A DNA stretch of 64,000 bases from Vibrio owensii CAIM 1854 = LMG 25443 (GTDB taxonomy: Bacteria; Pseudomonadota; Gammaproteobacteria; Enterobacterales; Vibrionaceae), in assembly GCF_000817815.1 (NCBI RefSeq), contig NZ_JPRD01000011.1, forward strand, positions 186,001 to 250,000. Direction: 5' to 3'. The notes below the pieces were generated by a model. It saw only the letters and a list, made by a program, of their open reading frames with translations. It did not search any database and was not told the DNA's origin. Of the stretch, positions 28,587-36,680 are shown one piece after another; position 1 is the stretch's first letter; every line of letters starts with the position of its first letter. The position numbers were made by a program, and so were the translations under genes.

Positions 28587-29615
28587 ATGGGGGAAAGTAA
28601 AGTGTTCGGGAGTTATCTAAAAGCAATAAGAACCACATTAGGGTTAACTCAGGAGCAAGCATCGATAAGGTTAAATCTATTAGGTGGTGATTTAGCTAAT
28701 ATAGACTGTGTCACTTTCAGTCGATGGGAACGGGGCATTACTCAACCAAGCTTAAGCCGTCGAGTAAGAGTCCTACGAGCGTTTGAAAACAACTTGCTGC
28801 CTTATCTGTGCAGTTTGGGATTAGACTCATCTTTAAAGGATGAAGTTGAGCAATTTGAACTGTCGTTGAAGCAACGCTACCAGGACGCGATGTCGATCAT
28901 CTCGGGGATTGATTACAATACTCCGTGTCCGGTAGAGCACAATAATATTGAAGAGGAAGAGCTCAGCCAAAGTAATGAACAAGAGTTTATTCACAGTTTG
29001 AACAACTTCCACAATCAATTGAAGTCGCTCAACATTAAGCACAACTTAGCTACTATCGATTTGGTGGAATACCAAAAGGATGGTCGCGCAATTGCTTACA
29101 AGTATCTTTCTCGAGGAGAGTTAGTAGGACATAACATTGGCATGTTTTTTACCGAGCCAACGTTAGAGAATGAAATTGATCGAGTGAAGAAGAACCGCTT
29201 ACCGATCGATGTCATTGACCTAAGACTCACCAAACCGCTGAAAGATAAAGGGGTATATTCTTACTACGCCATCAGTCAACACTCGAAGAATGAACGTGTT
29301 TTCCGAAGGCAGTTACACACTGAATTTACCTTTTTGGCTCAAAATGCGCATATTCATCACTATTACGCGAGTGTCACACTCAAGAGTTCTGTCGATGTTA
29401 TGCTCAAAATGGGCTTTAGTGTCGCCGCTTACGAAGGTGAAAACCCAGTTGGTGCGATTAAAGTCGGGTCTAAGCGTTACACCAGAGCGATCATGTATAT
29501 TGAAACCAGTGAACTGTTCACGCAGCCCGAGTTTCTCTACTTGCTCACTTGTTGCGGCGTTTGCACTCACCGCCAGTGTGACACCTGTACGGAGCACCCT
29601 GACTGCATTTGTTAA
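28587..29615 (+). CDS. Xre-type HTH protein with conserved C-terminal domain and Cys-rich tail, paralogue 4
   Basis: 342 residues and the most diverged copy. The HTH head (VFGSYLKAIRTTLGLTQEQA; ANIDCVTFSRWERG) and the domain landmarks (IDLVEYQKDG, GHNIGMFF, YSYYAISQHS, NAHIHHYYAS, LKMGFSVAAYE, GAIKVGSKRYTRAIMYIE) are retained. It ends in a unique tail, TCCGVCTHRQCDTCTEHP and on to CIC, with seven cysteines and two histidines in about 21 residues, suggesting metal or redox sensing. The start codon is ATG (MGESKVFG), with GGGGG-like bases nearby but no ideal ribosome site. A terminator follows. Confidence 0.83.
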   Translation: MGESKVFGSYLKAIRTTLGLTQEQASIRLNLLGGDLANIDCVTFSRWERGITQPSLSRRVRVLRAFENNLLPYLCSLGLDSSLKDEVEQFELSLKQRYQDAMSIISGIDYNTPCPVEHNNIEEEELSQSNEQEFIHSLNNFHNQLKSLNIKHNLATIDLVEYQKDGRAIAYKYLSRGELVGHNIGMFFTEPTLENEIDRVKKNRLPIDVIDLRLTKPLKDKGVYSYYAISQHSKNERVFRRQLHTEFTFLAQNAHIHHYYASVTLKSSVDVMLKMGFSVAAYEGENPVGAIKVGSKRYTRAIMYIETSELFTQPEFLYLLTCCGVCTHRQCDTCTEHPDCIC

Positions 29616-30166
29616 TTAGCGACAAAGAACGAAAGTTTCGGCATTCAGCTGCCCCGCTCTGTGCTTGAACGATACTGTTCATCAAAAGGTCAATAACAGC
29701 AGACTCTCCCTCCTAACCTGTTGTGATTGGCCTTTTTATTATCCACGTCGCCCGAATTTAGTTTTCGACCTTACATCACGCATACGGCCATCAACGAGTT
29801 CAACGGTAATGTATCCAGAGCGTGTTACTGAGAAACTTTAGCTAGAAACTTGAACGCTCTGACTTATTGGTTTCCATTCTAAATCCTATTTGCTGCATTA
29901 CGTAGGCAGATAACAGTTTAGCTTTTTATAATATGCTTAGGATTGATTAAGTTAGAGCATTTAATCCGTGCATATCCGCGTTGAGAACTCATTAAGTATC
30001 ACTTCTTAATCGATAGCGTATCGTACAAAAAACAAACGCAACTCATTGAATATCCCCATACTTAGCAATAGGGGTATGTATCAATTTCTAAATGCTATCT
30101 TATCAAGCTTCATAGTCGTTAAGATGAAGCGTTAAAGTGCTATACGTTTATTCACAGGTGAAACGC
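29616..30166. other. Intergenic region after paralogue 4
   Basis: About 550 bases. The first part holds the paralogue 4 terminator. Later a perfect TATAAT sits at 29927-29932 without a convincing -35, and CCCC / GGGG forms a small hairpin near 30054-30073. No open frame stands out. Confidence 0.4.
29684..29738 (+). terminator. Terminator of paralogue 4
   Basis: AAAAGGTCAAT pairs with ATTGGCCTTTT (one G-U), and AACAG / CTGTT extends the stem past a 3-base bulge. A T run follows at 29733-29737. Confidence 0.7.
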
Positions 30167-30553
30167 ATGAAAAAGATTCGCTACCCATTTGATTTGCACG
30201 GAACGCTCTCAATCCGATACAGGGACAAAGTAAATCCAATTTTTCTTGATACTGACGAGGAAAATCAGTCCATTATCGACATTGATGATTTTGCAGTAAG
30301 AGCGTTTAGCTACGACGCAGAAGATCGTCTACTAAAAATATCGTTGCAAAAGGCGGTGAACCTTACCGAGATCTCGGATTGCGGTTCGGTATTTACGGGT
30401 GTGGAATTAGAGCAGAACAACATCAAATTGGATCTTGTGTACTGCCTCTACAATGCAGGAATTATTAGCTCTAGCATTTCTTACCCACTTGATGACGCTT
30501 CACCGATTGAATCTATCGCAGTCTCAAAGCCATTAACCTTGCATTTAAAGTAG
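30167..30553 (+). CDS. Hypothetical protein, 128 residues
   Basis: I chose the ATG at 30167 (MKKIRYPFDLHG) with AGGTGA about six bases upstream; the frame also opens ten codons earlier. The protein has no signal peptide or membrane helix and is rich in beta-type alternation (LHGTLSIRYRDK, RLLKISLQKAVNL, IKLDLVYCLYNAG), so it is probably a small beta-sandwich. I recognise no family. It is the last gene of the AT-rich stretch and has its own terminator. Confidence 0.65.
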   Translation: MKKIRYPFDLHGTLSIRYRDKVNPIFLDTDEENQSIIDIDDFAVRAFSYDAEDRLLKISLQKAVNLTEISDCGSVFTGVELEQNNIKLDLVYCLYNAGIISSSISYPLDDASPIESIAVSKPLTLHLK

Positions 30554-30640
30554 AGTCATTGATGAAGTAAAGAGCTCCCAAAGCAACAGCTAAGGCTCTG
30601 AAGCAACAATAAGTAATAACTGCATCACCATACTCAAATA

Positions 30641-30675
30641 AAAAGCCCTTGCTGTACGGACAACAAGGGCTTTTT
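30641..30675. terminator. Bidirectional terminator
   Basis: AAAAGCCCTTG / CAAGGGCTTTT forms an 11-bp stem, extended by CTGT / ACA pairing inside. A and T runs flank it between convergent genes. Confidence 0.85.
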
Positions 30676-30738
30676 GTATTCAGGCGAGTAGCGCTAGATT
30701 AATAGGACCTGATATCTATGCCCTACTCCAATAGCGGC

Positions 30739-32673
30739 TTACTTTTGATAGAAGGCGCGTTTTTTCTCGTACATGGCCTCATCTGCGATTGAGAACAGAT
30801 TTTCCAGCGCCACTGACTCACTCGATGCACCGCCAACAGAGAACTGAACTGGGTGACGGTTTTGCCCTGATAGCTCTATCCATTTGTCTTGCTGAGATGC
30901 TTCCAAAGCCGAAATCAGTTCATCTAATGCTGCGGCATTCATATCTTGTGCAATCACCGCAAACTCATCGCCACCAATTCGATACAGGGCGTGCTTACCT
31001 TGAAGTACCGTCTTAATCAGTTGGGTGGATTTTGCAATCAACAGATCACCACGATCGTGCCCGTAGGTATCATTCAACGTCTTCAATCCGTTAATATCGA
31101 TGATAAGAATCGACATCCTACGCCAACGCCCCTGAGCAACAGACTGGCGCGCATACTCATAGTCTTCATCAAACGCTTTTCGGTTAAAGCTTTTGGAGAG
31201 CTTATCTCGACGAGCGAACTCTTCCAATTCAAGCCAAGAGTAGAGCTGCTTCTTGAATAGCTCTAGAAGGATGCCTTCCTCTTCGTTCATCGAATAAGTG
31301 CCGTAGTCGAAGTAACCCAACTCAGAACCCGTTGATGAGCGCATCGTTTTGACGCGTTCACAATCCGGTTTCTCAAAGCTAAAGCGCATGTCTGAATCAG
31401 GGAAGAGCTTGATCAAACCTGAATTAATCACTTCCGGAATCGCGTGATACCCCACACCTGCATGGCTGGTGGTGAAGTTAATCAAGGTCATCAATTTAGC
31501 TTGGTGCGCCTCTTCTCGGGTCAAGTTCGCACGTAACTCTGCCGTTTGTTCATCAACGCGATGCTCTAGCTCTTGGTTAAAATTCGCTAACTGTGCGTTG
31601 GTTTCTTGAACTTGCAGGTTTGCCTTTCGCAGTGCTTGGTTTCTTATCTCCAATTCATCCATGTGATTGGTCAATTGAAGCCACAACGAGTCGAGCAATC
31701 TCATCAATTGCCTAAACTCTTTAAATTGGAACTGCTTGGGTTGAAGATCCGGGCGCTTGTTGTTTTTAAAGCTACGTACCACCCGCTCCATCTTCCTGAT
31801 GGGTTGAGTCAACCAACGGCTTGCCACAATCGCAAAGCAAAGAGTCACTATGAGCGTCGCGATGATAATATTGAGCAGCTGTTGCTTCGAACGCATAAGG
31901 TCTTGGTTACGCACAGCGTCAGAAACAGTGTGCACCATAGTGACTTCAAGCGGCTCAACAAAGTTACTGTTGTTCACCTCTATCTCACTCACATGGCGAG
32001 AGTTATCCGTCTTTAGCTTGTTGATGTCACCGTAGTGGAAGTTCACGCTCTCTTGCGCATAGAGGAAAGGCTGCGAGATACGAATCAAATCTTGGTACGA
32101 AACCAACACCACCAAATAACCTTGCGGCTCATACTCTGATCCAGGCAACAGTGTATACGGCAAAAGCGGACTAACGAAGGCAATTCCACTTTGTCCCCCC
32201 TCCAAGACTAACCCTTCATCAAAGTAAGTGGTGTGGAACATTTTACCCTGCTTATAAACGTCGCTAGCGGCGCGTATTTTGTTAAGCAGTTTGCTGGTTT
32301 CTAAGTGGTAAACGGAGCCATTGCTTTCGTACATTGGCTGCCAGTTTTTATCGATGATATATGTGGTACTGACGTTAACGGCCAATTCTTCAAACGTTTC
32401 GATCATCTGCCAGATGATGCTTGAATACAGCACGTTATCCATCCCTTGAACCAACAAACGGTCTTTGGAGTACCAACGTGTTAAGTTCGCGACGAACGTC
32501 AGATCTTCCGTCACTGTTTTCTTGATACCTTGATTGGTATTAACAAGCTTGATCTCTTTCTCCACCAGCAGATCTTCTTGGTGTTTTTCGATCATACTGG
32601 TACCAACCCAATAAGCAGGAAGCAAAGACCCTAGCACCACAATCAAAGTTAGGATGTTACGTAAACTTATCAT
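30739..32673 (-). CDS. Diguanylate cyclase with periplasmic sensor and HAMP-like linker
   Basis: 644 residues: helix 5-24, periplasmic sensor of about 240 residues (Cache-like order, YIIDKNWQPMYESNGS), second helix 267-285, HAMP-like linker, long coiled coil (about 335-400), then GGDEF. The catalytic motif is a canonical GGDEF (567-571). The I-site is absent (QGKH in place of RxxD), so product inhibition by this route is unlikely. The start overlaps the stop of the upstream solute-binding protein by four bases (ATGA). I infer that the binding protein presents its ligand to this sensor. Confidence 0.9.
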   Translation of the reverse strand: MISLRNILTLIVVLGSLLPAYWVGTSMIEKHQEDLLVEKEIKLVNTNQGIKKTVTEDLTFVANLTRWYSKDRLLVQGMDNVLYSSIIWQMIETFEELAVNVSTTYIIDKNWQPMYESNGSVYHLETSKLLNKIRAASDVYKQGKMFHTTYFDEGLVLEGGQSGIAFVSPLLPYTLLPGSEYEPQGYLVVLVSYQDLIRISQPFLYAQESVNFHYGDINKLKTDNSRHVSEIEVNNSNFVEPLEVTMVHTVSDAVRNQDLMRSKQQLLNIIIATLIVTLCFAIVASRWLTQPIRKMERVVRSFKNNKRPDLQPKQFQFKEFRQLMRLLDSLWLQLTNHMDELEIRNQALRKANLQVQETNAQLANFNQELEHRVDEQTAELRANLTREEAHQAKLMTLINFTTSHAGVGYHAIPEVINSGLIKLFPDSDMRFSFEKPDCERVKTMRSSTGSELGYFDYGTYSMNEEEGILLELFKKQLYSWLELEEFARRDKLSKSFNRKAFDEDYEYARQSVAQGRWRRMSILIIDINGLKTLNDTYGHDRGDLLIAKSTQLIKTVLQGKHALYRIGGDEFAVIAQDMNAAALDELISALEASQQDKWIELSGQNRHPVQFSVGGASSESVALENLFSIADEAMYEKKRAFYQK

Positions 32674-33839
32674 GATGACTTCCTACGTTTATGGATATGC
32701 TGAGAGTGCTTTTTAATGAAATCCACCACAAACTCAGCTGCGGATTCAGCAGGCATGCCCGCGCGAAAACGTTTGTAGCCACGAATCAACGCTTCCCATG
32801 TCACCGCCATTTCGACAGTACTCGGCATAACATAAGCCGGGGTCAACTGAGTATAGAGATCGCTGTAGTAAGTGCTGTCTGCGTCGTACCATTTACGATT
32901 GATTGAGCGGTTGGTCGAAATCAGGTTCTGGTTGATGATAACGTCTTCGATGAATTCAGGTTTCTGTACAATCGTCGCTAGGGTTCGCATGGCTTGGCGC
33001 TTGTCTGGGTTTGCCATCGCTTCAGCATTAAACGCCAGTACTTTGCCACCACTTAACGAATGCATGTGATGGTTGTTGTAAGTCGGCAAGCCGCTGATTT
33101 TCAGCTCTTTTGAAAAGTGTTGTTTAAGCTCCCCTAACGCCCAGTCACCATCAATTAAGTACGCCACTTCACCATCGATAAACTGCTGTCGTGCCTGATC
33201 TTGGCCGTATTCGCCTTTTAAAACGCCGACGACAGGAAGCTCACCATAGAACTTCAGCGCAGCAGCTAAAGCACCAACGTCAATGTCTGTAACCGGTTTA
33301 GAACGATGGTCAGAAAACATTGGAACAAACGACATCAAAAAATACATATTCGGATATTGCATCGCGAGCGTCGTTCTTCCCTGCTCAGCTTCTTCGAGTA
33401 GCTCTTCCCACGTCGGTTCAAGATCTTTGGTTAGCTTTGTGTTCACGTACAACACAAGGTGATTGCCCAATCCAAGAGGCACGCCATAAATGGCTCCATC
33501 AACCGAGACCAACTCTAGCGCTTTTGGCTCAATACTCTTTTCATCAATCCAGCTCGAAGGGATTTTAGCCAAATCGAAATAATCGTGTAGCCCTAGAAAA
33601 TCTGAAGGCACCCAAATCACATCAGGTACCGTAATCCCTGTCTGTTTCGCTAATAACAGCTCTGAGCGAATGTTGTTTACGTCAAACTCACGAATCGCTA
33701 GCTTGTTACCCGTCTCTGCCTCAAAACGCTCTTGGATCTCAGCAACGGTTGAGTACTCAATACCGCTCCACACTTGGATCTCTTGTGCATTTACAAAGGA
33801 AGATAAGCACAGCAGAAATGTCAGACAGAGGTTTCTCAC
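32670..33839 (-). CDS. Periplasmic extracellular solute-binding protein (family 1, maltose-binding type)
   Basis: 389 residues with a signal peptide (MRNLCLTFLLCLSSFVNA, cleavage before QEIQVWSG). The fold is that of ABC sugar-binding proteins: EIQVWSGIEYSTVAEIQERFEAETG at the start, a DVIWVPSDFLG hinge region and IYGVPLGLGNHLVLYVN. No ABC permease or ATPase is nearby. Instead it overlaps a membrane diguanylate cyclase by four bases, so its job is probably sensing rather than uptake. Ligand unknown; a carbohydrate is likely from the family. Confidence 0.87.
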   Translation of the reverse strand: MRNLCLTFLLCLSSFVNAQEIQVWSGIEYSTVAEIQERFEAETGNKLAIREFDVNNIRSELLLAKQTGITVPDVIWVPSDFLGLHDYFDLAKIPSSWIDEKSIEPKALELVSVDGAIYGVPLGLGNHLVLYVNTKLTKDLEPTWEELLEEAEQGRTTLAMQYPNMYFLMSFVPMFSDHRSKPVTDIDVGALAAALKFYGELPVVGVLKGEYGQDQARQQFIDGEVAYLIDGDWALGELKQHFSKELKISGLPTYNNHHMHSLSGGKVLAFNAEAMANPDKRQAMRTLATIVQKPEFIEDVIINQNLISTNRSINRKWYDADSTYYSDLYTQLTPAYVMPSTVEMAVTWEALIRGYKRFRAGMPAESAAEFVVDFIKKHSQHIHKRRKSS

Positions 33840-33956
33840 TAGATTTCTCGAAAATTGATGATGTTACAAAGATAGCGAACAGCGGATGGTTGTTCAAAAT
33901 CGCCATTTGGAAATGTGCGTGTGCTTCCATTAGAAAATCACGATTCTGCAGAAAGT

Positions 33957-33986
33957 AAAAAGCGCCGCTAATGCGACGCTTTTAAG
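33957..33986 (-). terminator. Terminator of serC
   Basis: AAAAGCGCCGC pairs with GCGACGCTTTT with one mismatch and a TAAT loop. Read on the minus strand it continues into a T-rich run. Confidence 0.75.
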
Positions 33987-34006
33987 GATTGTATCACAGG
34001 TCGCGA

Positions 34007-35110
34007 TTAAGCGTATTCTTGCTCGAACTCTCGCATAAAGTCGACAAGGGCCTGTACACCTTCTAGTGGCATCGCGTTGTAGATAGAGGCACGCATACCG
34101 CCAACTGCGCGGTGACCTTTTAGCGCTTTCAGCCCTTTTGCGTCTGCCAATTCTAAGAACGTTCCGTCTAGCTCAGGCTTAGCAAGTTGGAATGGTACGT
34201 TCATTAGAGAACGGTTCGCAGAATGCACACCATTGCGGTAGAAGTCTGATTGGTCAATGTAATCATAAAGCAGTGCAGCTTTGTCACGGTTTACTTGTTC
34301 AATCGCTTTTACGCCGCCTTGCGCTTTCAACCACTTGAATACGAGGCCAGATAGGTACCAAGCAAACGTCGGTGGCGTGTTGAACATTGACTCTTTCTCT
34401 GCCAACACTTTGTAATCCAAAATGCTTGGTAGTACTTCTTTCGCTAGACCAAGCAGATCATCACGAACGATCGCAATAGCGATACCTGAAGGACCAATAT
34501 TCTTCTGCGCACCCGCGTAAATCACGCCGTATTTCGAGACGTCGATTTCACGAGAAAGAATGGTTGAAGACATATCAGCAACGATTGGTTTGTCCGTCAC
34601 TGGCATATCGTTGATTTCGATACCATCAATGGTTTCGTTCGGGCAGAAATGCACGTAAGCCGCGTCAGGAGAAATTTTCCATTCTGCCGCTGGCAATACA
34701 GCTGCTTTGCCGTCGATAACCGCCTTTGCGTTGAAGACGTCTGGTTCACAGTACTTTTTCGCTTCTGCTACTGCGCTTTCCGCCCAGTAACCGCCATCAA
34801 TATAAGTCGCAGTTTCCGCATCGCCTAAAAGGTTAAGTGGAACAGCGGCAAATTGAGCACGAGCACCACCTTGGCAAAACAGTACTTTGTAGTTGTCTGG
34901 GATGTTCAGAAGATCACGAAGGTCTTGCTCTGCTTCTTCTGCAACCTTGATGAACTCTTTACTTCGGTGACTGATTTCCATCACTGAAGTACCAAGACCT
35001 TGCCAGTTGATTAGCTCCTTTTGTGCTTGCTGCATGACTGCTTTTGGCAGACCTGCTGGCCCTGCACTGAAGTTAAATACGTTGTCCGTATTTTGTTCCA
35101 TGATGCTCAT
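34007..35110 (-). CDS. serC: Phosphoserine aminotransferase
   Basis: 367 residues (364 if the second Met is used). PLP enzyme of serine and pyridoxine synthesis: 3-phosphohydroxypyruvate plus glutamate gives phosphoserine. [10 protein letters not shown] near the start, [27 protein letters not shown] and the PLP lysine in [10 protein letters not shown] identify it. AGGAG lies two bases before the first ATG (35110) and eleven before the second (35101), so the start is ambiguous. The gene is alone, with terminators on both sides. Confidence 0.96.
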   Translation of the reverse strand: MSIMEQNTDNVFNFSAGPAGLPKAVMQQAQKELINWQGLGTSVMEISHRSKEFIKVAEEAEQDLRDLLNIPDNYKVLFCQGGARAQFAAVPLNLLGDAETATYIDGGYWAESAVAEAKKYCEPDVFNAKAVIDGKAAVLPAAEWKISPDAAYVHFCPNETIDGIEINDMPVTDKPIVADMSSTILSREIDVSKYGVIYAGAQKNIGPSGIAIAIVRDDLLGLAKEVLPSILDYKVLAEKESMFNTPPTFAWYLSGLVFKWLKAQGGVKAIEQVNRDKAALLYDYIDQSDFYRNGVHSANRSLMNVPFQLAKPELDGTFLELADAKGLKALKGHRAVGGMRASIYNAMPLEGVQALVDFMREFEQEYA

Positions 35111-35170
35111 TGCTCCTGCTAAGTAAAGATTACGAAATTAATATCACGTTTTTGCAGGGATAAAAACAAC

Positions 35171-35196
35171 AAAAGAGGTCTTACGACCTCTTTTTA
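35171..35196 (-). terminator. Terminator of the YdgA-like gene
   Basis: AAAAGAGGTC / GACCTCTTTT forms a 10-bp stem with a TTAC loop and T runs on both strands. Confidence 0.85.
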
Positions 35197-35232
35197 AACT
35201 GAAAAAGCTAAAAACTTACTTTGTAAACTTCT

Positions 35233-36495
35233 CTATTGCATCAAGGCTGGCATAAGCAGTGCGATTAAAGGAAACTCTTGTCCGTTTTCGAACTTCAATT
35301 TCCCATCAGAAATTTGCGCTTTTAGTTCATAACCTTTGTCTTTTTTCTGGATAAGCTCCATCACCATCAGCTCATCCACACTTTCTTGAATGAACGGGTA
35401 AAGATCCACGAGTTCATCCGAGAAGTAAGTATTTAGAGAACCATTTGTCGCCGTCATCAACTTCATTGGGTCTTGAGTGATGTGGTCAGTACCTTGAGGC
35501 ACAGACAATTGCCATTCGTTGCGGAACTTGCCTTCACCAAATGCCAAAGACAACTCATTCACAGATAGGTTGAAGCCTTTGCTAAACAACGTATCAATGT
35601 GTGGCAATAGTTTTTGTACTTCTTGCTCATCCAGCATTGGCGAGCTTTGGTAAATTGACATGATTTCATCGAAAGATTTGCTGTCTACATCGCCAATAGC
35701 AAAATCCAACTTAAAGTTATCAACGTCTGTGCCATCTGTTAAACGCATTTGCTTCGCATCCAGCACCAGTTTCGTGCTCAGCTTATCGCCCGCTTCGTTC
35801 AGAGAGGTATTGCCGCTGTAGCTTGCGTTCTCAATCAGGAACATAGGAGCAAGTTGCGCATCAACGATATCTAGCTTTTGTAGTGAGAAAGACTGCTCAC
35901 CAAGCCAGTAACCTTTTGCTTGCTTACCTTTGCCTTCACCTTTTAGCTCTGTTAGGTGAATCTCTTCGCCATTTTCAAAATCAATTTGTACCGAAGGAAT
36001 CGACACTTGGTAGTTCAAATCACCCAGTACCGTTACATTACCTTTCACTTGAGCTGGGCTTGAAGAAAGGTGCATACCTTGAGCATCATTCTGGTAATTC
36101 CAGCTAGCAAGATCCAACGTAAAATCGGTGTTGCCGTTCAACTGGGTTTTGCTGTGCATCGTCAGCGGTAAGAAGTCCGCATCCACCAATTTAGAGTCAG
36201 CACTTAGGCTTGTTAAACCATGAGTCACGTCACTGGTTACATCAAATGCAGTCGGCAGACCATCGCGCTCAAGCTGCGCTTTGATTTCTGGGTCGACAAC
36301 GGTGTAACGCGTCAGAACGACTGAAGACAGGTAACCGCGGTCATATTCCACGATTTCACCTTTGACCATTTCATCGTTCATGTTGGCGATACCATCTTCA
36401 ATGATAGTTTGACCAATCTGACCAACCGCTAGCGGCCAACATAGCGCAAGAGAAATAGCGCCACCAATGGCACCGATTTTTTTTAGATTTTCCAT
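35233..36495 (-). CDS. ydgA: DUF945/YdgA family envelope protein
   Basis: 420 residues with an N-terminal hydrophobic segment (IGAIGGAISLALCWPLAVG) that acts as signal or anchor, followed by a long beta-rich periplasmic part. The opening GQIGQTIIEDGIANMN with VEYDRGYLSSVVLTRY is characteristic of the DUF945/YdgA family. E. coli YdgA is an inner-membrane-anchored protein without an agreed function. It lies between serC and the hybrid kinase and has its own terminator. Confidence 0.85.
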   Translation of the reverse strand: MENLKKIGAIGGAISLALCWPLAVGQIGQTIIEDGIANMNDEMVKGEIVEYDRGYLSSVVLTRYTVVDPEIKAQLERDGLPTAFDVTSDVTHGLTSLSADSKLVDADFLPLTMHSKTQLNGNTDFTLDLASWNYQNDAQGMHLSSSPAQVKGNVTVLGDLNYQVSIPSVQIDFENGEEIHLTELKGEGKGKQAKGYWLGEQSFSLQKLDIVDAQLAPMFLIENASYSGNTSLNEAGDKLSTKLVLDAKQMRLTDGTDVDNFKLDFAIGDVDSKSFDEIMSIYQSSPMLDEQEVQKLLPHIDTLFSKGFNLSVNELSLAFGEGKFRNEWQLSVPQGTDHITQDPMKLMTATNGSLNTYFSDELVDLYPFIQESVDELMVMELIQKKDKGYELKAQISDGKLKFENGQEFPLIALLMPALMQ

Positions 36496-36680
36496 AACGT
36501 CACTTATTGAGTATTTGTGCTCAGTCTAACCCAAACCCAAAGCGGATAAAACATTGAGATATATCAGACTATTGATGGTTATTTTAGTTCATTAATCGAG
36601 AATAATACCCAGCTCCCACCCATTCTTACATTTAATTGATATGTTGTTAGTGCCAAGTTTTAACCGGAGCTCAAACCGCT

